From Aegilops tauschii subsp. strangulata (lineage: Eukaryota; Streptophyta; Magnoliopsida; Poales; Poaceae): a stretch of 64,000 bases of DNA. The notes under the pieces are model-generated. The model worked only from the letters and a program-made list of their open reading frames with translations, was not told the origin of the DNA and did not search any database. Below, in pieces: positions 41,858 to 51,815 of this stretch; position 1 is the stretch's first letter, and each line of letters begins with the position of its first letter. Location: the NCBI RefSeq assembly GCF_002575655.3, contig NC_053037.3, positions 321,807,294-321,871,293 on the forward strand. Direction: 5' to 3'. The translations under genes were made by a program, and so were the position numbers.

Positions 41858-42199
41858 TCCTATATACGTAAAAGAGTCATCCCCACTAACTTATTTATTT
41901 TAATATACAAGCATGACACATCACCATATAATTATGGATGGAAAAAGGCACACATCAACATGCAATCATGTATAGGCAAAGGCGAACCACCACATGTAAC
42001 CATGTGTGGATACATATTTTTCATTCTATTTTTTAACTTATTTCAATAAATAGTTTACAACTATACATGATCAATAAGTTGTATGTATTTTGAATTTTCA
42101 CATGTTATTAACCTATATAAATGTTTATATTCCACACATTCAAAACTCATAAAATATTTTGTAACACATTTCCGCAGCAACGCGCGGGGCTCCCGCAAC
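41858..42199 (+). mobile_element. Short Helitron-like remnant
   Basis: The 5' start TCCTATATACGTAAAAGAG follows an A and resembles the start of the Helitron at 28803 (shared TCATCCCCACTA). Near the right side ACATTTCCGCAGCAACGCGC plus GGGG matches the Helitron 3' stem region. The terminal CTAG is not found where expected, so the end is decayed or truncated near the SINE insertion. Confidence 0.55.
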
Positions 42200-42213
42200 A
42201 TCGGTCTTGCAAA

Positions 42214-42516
42214 GCGAACCAACATGTGGTTGGATGGTTAGAGCGACTGTGGTATCTCCAGCCCACCAGGGTTCAAATCCTGGTGCTCGCATTTTTTCCT
42301 GAATTTATTTCAGGATTTCCGGTGATGCGCATTCAGTGGGAGGAGACGTTCCTGTCGACGACGAGGTGCCTACGGTGACTTCGTAAATTTCAAGACGATA
42401 TGCCGGCTCAGTCTTTCGGAGGTGCTCATAAGGGTAGGGTATGCGTGTATGTGTTCATAGGGATGAGTGTATGCGCTTGTATATGATCGCTTGTGTCTGT
42501 ACTAATGTTCAAAAAA
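42214..42516 (+). mobile_element. Au-type SINE with target duplication
   Basis: The tRNA-derived head has an A box (TGGTTGGATGGTTAGAGCG) and a B box (GGGTTCAAATCCTGG). The body includes TTTCAGGATTTCCGGTGATG, TCGACGACGAGGTGCCTACG and ATATGCCGGCTCAGTCTTTC, which I recognise from the Au SINE of Aegilops and wheat. The tail ends TGTTC and an A run. Flanking duplications ATCGGTCTTGCAAA (42200-42213) and ATCCGTCTCGCAAA (42517-42530) agree at 12 of 14 positions. Confidence 0.88.
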
Positions 42517-42736
42517 ATCCGTCTCGCAAAATAATAAGCGTGACATAGCAATTGCAGTGTTCTCTAGGGGCCAGCCTAGCTAAACTTTAGCCCAGGCAAA
42601 GCCCATCACTTCGGCCCAACCATTGCAGCAACAAAGCCCAAGTTCAAACTCACTAGCGGCCAGAGCCCCCTTCGTGTGTTCTAAGAAAAAAAGCCCTTCT
42701 CACCTGTTGCGTGATTTCCCCAAGTCGCTCTCGCCG

Positions 42737-44468
42737 ATGGATCGATTCCGGCCGCTCAGGCGGATCCAGGTGGAGCCCGAGCGCGCTGCCCCGCCCCCTG
42801 CCCCGCCGGCGGTGGCAATCGGCGAAGCGGCTGCGGTGCCCGCGGCCGGGATGCTCATGGGTGCCAAGGTGCGGCGCCGCGCGGCCGTCTACCGCGACTG
42901 CATGGGCGACTACATCGGCGTGCACAACGACCCGTGCCTGGCCAAGATCCTGTCCAAGCAAGGTGCTGTGCCTCTCTTTCTGCACCATTGATTATTTCCG
43001 AGTAGTATACTTTGAGTGTGGTCTTATCGGAGATCGACTGATTCGGTTTGTGGTGGTCTTCTGAAATGGATCTGGTGCGTTCGGTAGTCTTTGTGTGAAT
43101 TTACACGAACTTGAATGGTCAAATCACATCTTGGATTGTCTGAACACGGCGAGCATAGCCCTGGTAGCCGAGCGATTGGATCAAATATTTTGATGTGTAT
43201 CTTTGTATGAAATAACAAAAGGGACTAGAGTTCTACTGCATTTTATGTCATTTTCTTAGTGTCCTACTTGTGAAATTAGTCAGTTCTACCATTACTGCAT
43301 TCACAGGTTATGGGGTGCAACATAGTAACTAATGGTATCTTCTCTATGCATTCTTGAATATTAAGAACTACTGCTCTAGCGCATGATCGTAGGCTCCTAG
43401 CTGTATAACCCTGTAAGAGATATGCGCCATAGTGATCGCAATTGTTGGTTGTCACTGGCAAGTGTCCTGTTCATGGAAAACACCGTGAGCATTCGGTATT
43501 GTAAGTTCGAAACTGCATAACCTCAGTCCATACGCATGTAAAGTGATCCTTGATATATTGCAGGGGATAACAAAGTTCTGTTTGCGGACAAGGTGCTGAA
43601 GTTCACTCAGTCAGGAAAGATGAAAAGGCGCATCCTTGTGATCACAGACTTTGCTCTCTACCTTGTCGACCCTGATGCTGATATATTGAAGAGAAGAATA
43701 GCACTTGCAGCTGTTGATAAGCTATGTATAAGCAAGCTCAGTGATAACTTCTTTGCAATCATTGTGCCGACGGAGTATGATTGTTTAATGGCCAGCACTA
43801 GAAAGAAAGAAATCGTTGATGTTATAGTTAAGGCTATCAAGAGCACATCTGAGTATGAACCTGAGGTGGCTTCCTCTAACAGGTAAAAGGTTAATTTATT
43901 AAGCTTACACATTGCTTCCTGTTAACCATAATACATTTGTGTCTCGCATTTTAGCCCAAGGCTTCATTTTAATAAGTGCACCTAGCCAAAGGCTTTGATT
44001 CAAAATCTTAGATGTCTGCAAACATGTACTGCTTTTACTGGTGTACTAGTCCAGTTCTTCAACGTTTTCTTTCTGCAGGTTTGAGTACCATGCTGCTGCC
44101 GAAGTGATTAAAGAAGTTGAATTTGAAGAAGCTGATGGTACGTATTATTGCCGACAGTGCAGTATATTGCACACTGTGTTATGAGCATGCCCTTTGTTTT
44201 ATCATCGTTATGGCTGGATTGAGTCATTTAGTAGGTTTTCATGGGACAAGCTACTGTGTCCATTGATTCTTGATTGTCTAACCTAATATATAGTATCTAT
44301 TTTCTACTGTATTACACAAGGAGTGTAAAATGCATTTTTAATTGCCATTGCTTATAAGGACAAACAACTAGAGTATATTGAAATGTTTTGCTCGATGGGT
44401 TCTCATGTTCTGCAATTCCCAATCCAGGACGCGTCAAAACTAGGATCACCCTCAAGGAGAAGCCATGA
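42737..44468 (+). CDS. Myosin-I tail (TH1-like) domain protein, four exons
   Basis: Exons are 42737-42962, 43564-43882, 44079-44137 and 44428-44468, all with GT/AG borders and matching phases. They join to 645 nt, 214 residues plus TGA. The first ATG gives MDRFRPLRRIQVEPE, a proline/alanine-rich stretch, then MLMGAKVRRRAAVYRDCMGD and HNDPCLAKILSKQ. Exon 2 holds the core (VLFADKVLKFTQSGKMKRRI, LVITDFALYLVDPDADILKR, LSDNFFAIIVPTEYDCLMAS). The end is EFEEADGRVKTRITLKEKP. TH1 domains of class I myosins bind acidic membrane lipids, but here there is no motor domain, and plants have small stand-alone proteins of this type. Family placement is from memory. No stop or frameshift is found, and it is the only intact host gene here. 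Confidence 0.9.
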
Positions 44469-45844
44469 TTCAGAATCATTTCGCTAGCTCCCTGTACAAT
44501 GTATAGCTCTTGTAATCTCGGTGGATTCTCACATTCACTTTCTGCCGCAAAAGTTGAAAGACACACTATTCTTTTGTTGTATACCGCATTCCATTTTCTT
44601 GACATTGTACCTGGAAGAAGTGAGCTGCCATTTTGAGGACCCATGATTGAATCTGTGGAATCTTGTTGTTATCATGACACTTTATACTGCTGCGGATTTT
44701 TCTCTTTCTTATCATGTCATATTTGTAGAATATAACAAGTCTTTTCTTTTTTGAGAAAGAGAATATGACAAGTCGAGCTAGCCCGTCCTGCGCTACATAC
44801 TAGTTGCATCCTTTGAGAAGGCTGGGAATAACACTACCTGCAAACAATAGTAGACTGTTGCTGATAGCTGTACTCCTGTGGCTGCATCACGGGGGACGTC
44901 TGCTTCTGTTTATTTAGCGCATAATTAATCCGGCCACGAATCAGGTAATCTGAAGAAGAAAAAGAAGAATCCGAGTGCGTGCATGACGTTGCTAAGGTAG
45001 CAGGACCGAAACGGCATGGTTCTAGTGATTGTGATGTGCTTGCTCATCTTTTGCTCTGATGAATTTTCAAATCCTTGAAGTTGAAAACAAGACAAAGAGA
45101 AGTTGTGTTTGCCTTCAAAGATGGCATCACTAATCTAAGTGTGTTTTCTTTTCTTATCAGTAATTAACAAGTGGGCATCTTTAAACAAAAGAGTGGTGGC
45201 TCATACATACATGCATGCACGCATAAAAGCAGGGGAAAAGACAATCACGTCAGCAATGAATGTTATTTCCACAACAACAATTGACTAGTTGCCACCTTGG
45301 AGAGGAGGCACTACCTATTCTCCAATCAAATCAAACAATATACTCCATGCTATTTTCATTTCCATCTTTTGACATAGTATGGCACTGTACCAAAGAGAGA
45401 GATAGATCTTCCAGAGGTTTCCCCTCCCTCCATAGGTCAAGATCACTAGATCCGGGCCTGCTGGCCGCTGGCGCTACGGAACTGTAACCGGCAGGCAACA
45501 ACCAGTTGTCGACCCTGGCACGAGCCCAAAGGCCACGCACACGCACACGCATCTAATCTGGCTGGCTGGCTGGCTGGAACCGAATCTGGCTGGCTGGCTG
45601 GCTGGAACCGAGCACGGCCCCAAATATCACACGCCTTTCCATCCTCCTAGTGGAGGATCTAGGGGACACATCATGCACAGGCCCCTACTCGCTACCAACC
45701 CAACAACGGGAGGACGAGGCGAGTTGCGTCGTCGCGTCGCGTATGTTTGTGCTCGCCCACCATCGGGCTGACGGCGACGCCCATCGCCGCGGCTTGCTGT
45801 CACCGTTCATCCGCGACTTGCTCTAGGCCGGCATTCCTTCTCCC
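44469..45844. other. 3' flank of the TH1-like gene and intergenic sequence
   Basis: The 3' untranslated region probably extends to about 44700 (TTGTTGTATACCGCATTCC region), but no clear poly-A signal can be chosen. Beyond it no further gene is recognised. At 45555-45610 a 28-bp unit, AATCTGGCTGGCTGGCTGG plus CTGGAACCG, occurs twice. Confidence 0.5.
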
Positions 45845-45847
45845 TTA

Positions 45848-45976
45848 GGCCTCGTTCGGTTGACAGGGATTTAGGAGGGGTTTGGTAGGGATTGAGCTGG
45901 ATATAATCTCCTACAAGTCAGAATCCACCCAAATCCCCTCCAATTCTCTTGAGAAGAGGTGTAATCGAACAAGGCC
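45848..45976. mobile_element. Tourist-like MITE (129 bp)
   Basis: It is flanked by TTA at 45845-45847 and 45977-45979. The ends GGCCTCGTTCGGTT and, inverted, GGCCTTGTTCGATT form a good terminal repeat. The inside carries TAGGGATT and AATCTCCTACAAG-type words. Fits a short PIF/Harbinger-related MITE. Confidence 0.85.
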
Positions 45977-46168
45977 TTAATTAATTGCGCGAGCAGCTCC
46001 TACACCTCTCGGATTTCTTAACGGGGCACTGTGCTTGGGGTGTAATCATGGGAACTGGACTCAACGTCACGAGCCACAGTACTAGTATCGTGGTCATGGG
46101 TAAGATTATGCATGATGTTGACCACAGCCCCCTTCCTTCGTCCTGGTGTGTTTGCTCCATCCTCAACA

Positions 46169-47780
46169 CGGCAACTCCAACGCGCGACCTCAAATGGCCC
46201 GCCTATATATGTTTAGATCTTAACGGACAGACGACACGTCCCAACACACGACCGCATCCGCATGTTTCGCCTGTTTGGCATCCGGCCTGCTTCATTTCCG
46301 GCGCATACTTGTGTCCGGCTTGCGTTCACGCGGACATCGAACGGACGCGCGTGTGCCCGCTCAGCGTTCGCCTCGGGCCCACTTGGCAGTCGGCCACCTA
46401 AATCTCACCGTCCACATTGACTGCGCACGGGCGGGAGGCCCCACCTGGCAGCCACCCCGGCCGAGCGGTCACCGTTCTTCTTAATGTGAAACCCGTGGAC
46501 CGGTGGGAGTCCACATTTCCACTCCCGACGACATGTGCCTCCTCGAGCCCCGACATCCAAACCCTAGCCCGCCGCTCCTCCACCGGCCATCATGGGATGG
46601 CATTGGATCCCCGGCCGCAAGGGTACGACCGTGAGGCCGGGTCCTCCTTCGGTCGTCACCGCCGCTCTACTCCTTCACCTCCACCACCCGCCTTCCACAT
46701 CGCGCCACCGGCGGCCGGATATCGCTTGCGCCCGTACGTCAAGGCGGAGGTATGCAAGCGTTATTGGGAGACGCGCACGCCGTTGCCGTGGACGGACGTG
46801 CACCTCCCCAATAACTGGCACCTCTCCGCGGATCGAGTGCCCATTCCCCCGATCCCAGTGAGCGGTCGGGCCCGTCGGGAGGAGATTAACCGAAGTCGCG
46901 CCCGCCTGCCGCCGGACCTCATCGACGACTGGAGGTACGCCGTCGACTCCCTCCTGTGGGATACGTGGCTCCGCGATGAGCGCGACATACGCCGGCAATC
47001 TTTCTTTGCCGTCCGTGCTCCGAGCCCACCGCGGCCACGCTCTGAGCGCCGCGCACGTGCTCCCCGCCGCGCGGGTGTAGGCTGGTTTGCGGCCTGACTC
47101 TAACGCCCTCGCCGTCCCCGCCACCACCACCACCCGCTCGAATGACGCCAGAGGAGGACCAGTAGCTTATGAGGCAGGTGTTGGAGGACTCCGTCTGCAC
47201 CCACGACGAGCGCCAGTGACAGGGCCTCGAGGAGATGATGGCCCTGTTAGCGGCCGGCGACGTCGCTTTCCCGGAGCTGGACGCCTTCGTCAAGGAGGAG
47301 GCCATGGAGGAGGCGCCGACGGGACGGAACCCGGCCTTGGTCGGGCAGTCCCGAACGTGGACGGAGACCGTGCCGTGCACGCCCGAGGTGGACGTCGGCT
47401 AGTGGTCACCATCCCCGCCGCGCGAAGAGGTCGTGCAGACGCCTCCGCCTCGCAGGGGCCGCCATCCCGCCTTTGGCGGCCACCTCCATACATCGACCTC
47501 ACTGGTGACGACGACGACCACGAGTAGACGGCGGCGACGGGCCTTATCTAGTTTTTCTAAAAAAAATTATGTTAATGTGGTGAACTTGTATGCTGCGGAC
47601 GTTTTAATGTTTTCATGTTATTTGCAGTGTTTATTTAGATTTTTTTATGTGGTCGGTCTGTTAAGCACATCGACGGCCGCACGATCACAAGCGAACGACC
47701 GTGTCCGATTTTTCTGTCCCAAATAGACGAAATCCGGACGAAAACGGACGTCCGTTTGGTCGTGCGATTGGAGTTGCCCT
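46169..47780. mobile_element. Non-autonomous TIR transposon (1.6 kb) with internal ORF
   Basis: The left end GGCAACTCCAACGCGCGACC (from 46169/46170) and the inverted right end GGGCAACTCCAATCGCACGA match over about 20 bp. The inner sequences also share TAACGGACAG-type and CGGACG words. The superfamily is unclear and I cannot define a convincing target duplication. It carries a GC-rich ORF on the plus strand. Confidence 0.65.
46597..47527 (+). pseudogene. Transposon-carried ORF, unknown function, broken
   Basis: The open frame from the ATG at 46597 (MALDPRPQGYDREAGSSFG) runs 166 codons to TGA at 47095. It includes AEVCKRYWETRTPLPWTDVH, SADRVPIPPIPVSGRARREE and LIDDWRYAVDSLLWDTWLRD. Related coding sequence goes on after frame changes (RQVLEDSVCTHDERQWQGLE at about 47170, FPELDAFVKEEAMEEAPTGR) and ends PPPYIDLTGDDDDHE at 47526. 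The tryptophan-rich part and the acidic YIDLTGDDDD tail suggest one original protein of about 300 residues. I know the type only as repeated ORFs in wheat TIR elements. It has at least one frameshift and two stops. Confidence 0.55.
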
Positions 47781-48832
47781 AACCTGCGTTCACTGCTAGT
47801 GCCACTTAGCAAGACATTTTGTACTGCTCATGGGAAAATTCCACCAACCTTTTGTGCCTGTGCTCGCCACTACTACCACCATACTCTACTATATTTTCCT
47901 TGTCCAGACCACGAGGAGTAGACAAACACCATGTGTGCGAGCAGCGGACGTGTACAGTGCCTAACATGGAATTCTGCATATTTACAGCTAGACATCAACC
48001 AGGTCACCTCTGTCACCTCACTTCTTTACACAAAACTGAGACCTTGACACATGAGCAAACTATTCTATCCAAAGATAAACTTTCCAACACGACAAGATTT
48101 GGTGCCCGGATACACACTTTTTTGCCCTGCCCTGCAAAATGGTCCTCTCGTTCCATTTCCTCCTTCCTCGCTTTCCCGGCCGCCTCAATCTTTCGCTAAG
48201 CATAAAGCGGCAAACTTTACACGAACGCAAATGCCACACGGCTTCTCTGCGTGTGGCTCTTGTCGTTGTAGGTTTTCCTCGCTCGCCTGCATCATCTTTC
48301 GGCTTTGGCCGGAACGGAGATATCCTAGGCATATTCTTCCGAGATATACATTGGACGCCGAAAACAATAACATTCTTCTTCTTTTGATAATGCCAATGGA
48401 CACGCGTTCCAAAAATAAATGGCACTGCCATCATACTGGCTATTCATGGGTGTTCCTTCAGAGATGAGAAAGAAGGACACAACGGATACGAGGATATAAA
48501 GCAGCGTCATTTTTTTGGACTAATCGGCGTCGACTAGGAACAAGCGCAAAGAAGCGTCAACAACTCGTGAGAACGACATGGCGTGCTTGTTTATTCACAT
48601 AAAAATAACCATCGTCGACGCTCGTCATCGTCTGCTCCAAAAGACATGAACACAATATTGAAGCAGTAGGAGAGGAATGAATTTCACCCGTGAATACAAG
48701 TATTGTAGAGCTATGGATAGGTCGGATGACCTAGGACAAACTTGGGAGTCATACAACATCTTCGATAGATCCCCAATAAATCTCCTTCCTCTTTCCACAA
48801 CCCCTTCTTTCTCAATAAGGGGCTCCCAACAA
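47781..48832. other. Intergenic sequence without recognised features
   Basis: Composition is mixed, with short open frames on both strands and no domain. I see no repeat end structure or RNA gene. Confidence 0.5.
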
Positions 48833-49206
48833 GGCCTCCTTTGGTAAACAAGATGCAAAAAACGCAGGAACAAAGAAAACATAAACATTTGATAGGAATA
48901 CAACGTGAAAAACAAAGAATTGGAAAACATAGTAATTTTGCAGACTTGAGTATTTGGTTAACAAGAATAGAGAAAATATAACAATCCTAATAAACATAGT
49001 TAAATCAAAGTCAAACCACGTGAAAAGTTATAATTAGCATATTGTTATGCCACTAAGATTCTCAGTCTCGTTATTTGTGCGTAAGAAAGTTCTTCCATTT
49101 TTCCTTTGCTATATTCCTTTGAACTAAAGGTTTGAATAGTGCCATCATAGGAAAAATTCCTTTTCCTATGCATTTCCTTCACTTTTCCTTTGAACCAAAG
49201 GAGGCC
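48833..49206. mobile_element. Tourist-like MITE (374 bp)
   Basis: The ends GGCCTCCTTTGGTAAA and, inverted, GGCCTCCTTTGGTTCA form the terminal repeat. The right flank is TAA (49207-49209) and the left flank CAA, a probable TAA with one change. Internal words such as CATAGGAAAAATTCC fit grass Tourist elements. Inserted next to the Harbinger transposase relic. Confidence 0.75.
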
Positions 49207-49429
49207 TAACATTTTTCAGGTTATTAGGATGATTGCTTTCACACGTCCCCAATAATCTAAACTTGCATATTATGACCTAGGCATCTCCATTTTGCCATCA
49301 TGCTAATTCAATGCTGATTCCAACACACATAGTTCAACATCATTTACAATCAGCAATTTATGAAATAGAAACTTGAATTCAGAGCCTAATTTAAACATAG
49401 CAAATGGTCCAAATGAATCAAACTAAACA

Positions 49430-50480
49430 TGAAGAAGCTTGTTGTCCATGGAGCTCCCACAAATGCTCAACAAGGTCATAACGAAGTTGTTCATGCCTCG
49501 AAGTTGACACTGGACTACCAATACATCGCTTTCTTTCCGTTGAACTGAATGTTACGTAGTCTTAGTCTTAGGCTTCGGCTCCGACTTAGGCTTCAGCTGA
49601 ACTGAATGCGGTCTTCAACCTGTGATGCACTTGAAGAAATCCCTCGAGTCGGTGTTCACCCCTTTGAGGCTTGACATGCGCCATATAAAGTTTCCACCCA
49701 TCATTCTCATGTCGGAAGTCTTCTGGCTGGTCTTGCTCATCCTCTGTTATCATGTTGTGCATGATCACACACATTATCATGATGCACCACAAGTGGTTTT
49801 GGTGCCTAAATCTTGCAGGGCCACAAAAAATGGCAAATCGAGTTTGCAGAACCCCAAATGCCCGCTCGACATGCTATCTACATGCTTTGGCGCCACACAA
49901 AATGAGTTCTCTTGTTACCTTGAGGTGTTGATATTGTCTTCAAAGATGTAGACTATGAAAGATATATGCCATCAACAAGATAGTATACCATGTTGTATTG
50001 ATGAAAATTGACTTCAAAGTTCACTGGTGGTGCCTCCCTAAGGCCTAGCCTTGCAAATGAATGAGGTCTTAGCAATACACTAAGGTCATTGTGAGATCCT
50101 CGCAAACAAAATATGAATGTCGAATCCATAGATCATTTGATGCCACAACTTCAAGAACTACAGTTGCATATTTATGATGGCCATTCAATTGCCCACGCTG
50201 TGTTGTAGGGCAATTATTTCACCTCGAATGCATGCAATCAATGCTTCCAAGCATATCACGAAAGCCTTGTGATGCACCCATCTCTAGAAGCATGCAGTGT
50301 CAGCTTCATTTGGTGCTCGAAGATATGTTTCTTCGAAGATCTCAATGACAACCTTCGCAGATTTTGTTTCAAACAACGTATGGTTGTGCTCTCTGCCATT
50401 CCAATCAAATCATCAATAGAATCAGCTGGACAATCATATGCAAGCATGCACACAACCATCAAAAGTTTCTCCAAATCACT
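49430..50480 (-). pseudogene. PIF/Harbinger transposase (DDE nuclease) relic
   Basis: On the minus strand, MAESTTIRCLKQNL lies near 50400, and GFRDMLGSIDCMHSR (first catalytic Asp) at 50268-50224. NNCPTTQRGQLNGHHKYAT follows a stop that replaces the usual Trp. Then VVLEVVASNDLWIRHSYF (50163-50105), GGSHNDLSVLLRPHSFARL (second Asp), GEAPPVNFEVNFHQYNMVYY and LVDGIYLS, GNKRTHFVWRQ, AFGVLQTRFAIFCGPARF, and VIMHNMITEDEQDQPEDF (49755). The collinear set fits the Harbinger nuclease, which cuts and joins transposon ends. At least three stops and one frameshift make it inactive. The MYB-like partner gene was not seen. Confidence 0.88.
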
Positions 50481-50519
50481 ATTAAAAGATCGTGGATGTC
50501 GCCTACAAGGTGGTGAATA

Positions 50520-51058
50520 TGCGCTTTAAAATAAATTACAGTTTAGGCTTGAACAAATGCGGAATAAAACTAGCGTTTAATTTGTCAAGCGCAAAACCTA
50601 AAAAAACTAGGCTCACCTATATGCACCAACAACTTATGCTAAGCAAGATAGACAACTAAGTGAAAGCAAGATATATGAAACACTAAGGCTATCACAAAGT
50701 AAAAGTGCATAAGTAAAGGGCTCGAGTAAGGGATAACCAAGGCACGTGGAGACGACAATGTATCCCAAAGTTCACACCCTTGCGAATGCTAATCTCCATT
50801 TGGAGCGGTGTGGATGCACAATGCTCCCCCAAATGCCACCAGGGCCACCGTAATCTCCTCATCCCCTCGCACAATGCAAGATGTCATGATTCCACTAAGG
50901 GACCCTGGAGGGCGGTCACCGAACCCGTACAAATGACGACCCTTGGGGGCGGTCACTGACGAGGAAATGTACTGGGGATAGGGTCACAGACCTGACCTAG
51001 ATACCCTACCCAAGGACACCATGCATTGCAAGCTAGGCCCCAGGGCTAGGTTACCGAT
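50520..51058. other. Repeat-derived spacer left of the Gypsy LTR
   Basis: It includes AAGGCACGTGGAGACGACAA, TTCACACCCTTGCGAATGCT and two related GGGGGCGGTCACTGA/AGGGCGGTCACCGA pieces (50910 and 50945). I recognise the style as part of dispersed Triticeae repeats but cannot name the element. Confidence 0.45.
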
Positions 51059-51537
51059 TGTAACTGCCACAACTTGAGTATTACTCGGATGGCGTCAACC
51101 ACTCGGAGTCCAAACAATCCACTCGACTGACTCATCTCACTCAGAGTATCTGAGTCCACTCGGATACAGAAGACCAGGAGCCTCCCCAGGATCACAACGG
51201 TCAGGACGTGCGTCCACTACCTTCAAGGGCAATCAGTACGAACATTACCAGTAACTGTAGCCCTTAAAACCTACCTTTAACCCTTAGTTATGGGGGCATT
51301 CATCAGGGGGTCGACCGTACTCTATATAAGCCACCCCCAGCTCCATAACAAGGGTTCGCAATCTCTTGTAATGATACGCTCCTAATAGTCAAGCTCCAGA
51401 GCACCGAGACGTAGGGTTGTTACCTCCACCGCGAGGGGCCCGAACTTGTAAATCCGAGTGTAACAACTATGCCGTAGCTAGGCTCTGCCCTCTAATTTGT
51501 ACCCCCATACACTACTGTCAGACTCATACCCACGACA
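51059..51537 (+). repeat. 5' LTR of the Gypsy element (479 bp)
   Basis: It starts TGTAACTGCCACAACTTGAG and ends CCCACGACA two bases before the PBS. A TATA box, CTCTATATAAGCC, lies near 51320, with the likely transcript start about 30 bp on. The left end is set only by TG and composition, because the second LTR is outside the window. Confidence 0.75.
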
Positions 51538-51539
51538 GT

Positions 51540-51557
51540 TGGCGCCCACCGTGGGGC
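51540..51557 (+). promoter_or_regulatory. Primer-binding site of the Gypsy element
   Basis: TGGCGCCCACCGTGGGGC follows the LTR end by two bases. The same site is found in many grass Gypsy elements of this lineage. Confidence 0.88.
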
Positions 51558-51606
51558 AGGCGTCTAAGCGACTTCCGGTGTAGTTGCAAATTTTCTCATC
51601 TTCACC

Positions 51607-51815
51607 ATGGTTTCCGATGGCGGGCTGACATTCGGTCGCGAGATCCATCTCGGCGCCCTCAGCTTCATCGCTGACGATTCAGCGTGGGTCCAGGATGCCC
51701 CGTTGGACAATGAGGCGTTGCCCGTTCGCGAGGCGGTACACTTCCGTGTGAGTACCTTCGGCGTTCTCCTTCGTCAGCCGTACACTCCGTATCAGTCGAC
51801 TGCTCGGACAACATC
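51607..51815 (+). pseudogene. Gypsy gag, N-terminal part
   Basis: The ATG at 51607 opens MVSDGGLTFGREIHLGALSF and runs to QPYTPYQSTARTTS. There the Maximus-like LTR begins. The gag frame resumes after the inserted element near 55700 (RRSVLAQNLVDRGRAHRENM). The intervening gag codons appear to be missing, so the two parts are not simply joinable. Confidence 0.75.

Noticed and set aside
42214..42300. A tRNA gene
   Set aside because: A and B boxes are present, but the sequence continues into the SINE body and has target duplications; it is a SINE head.
42623..42736. In-frame upstream extension of the TH1-like gene
   Set aside because: It has no ATG; the first ATG is at 42737.
48051..48510. Overlapping frames of up to 138 codons on both strands
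   Set aside because: No domain, no splice context and no agreement between strands; treated as unannotated intergenic sequence.
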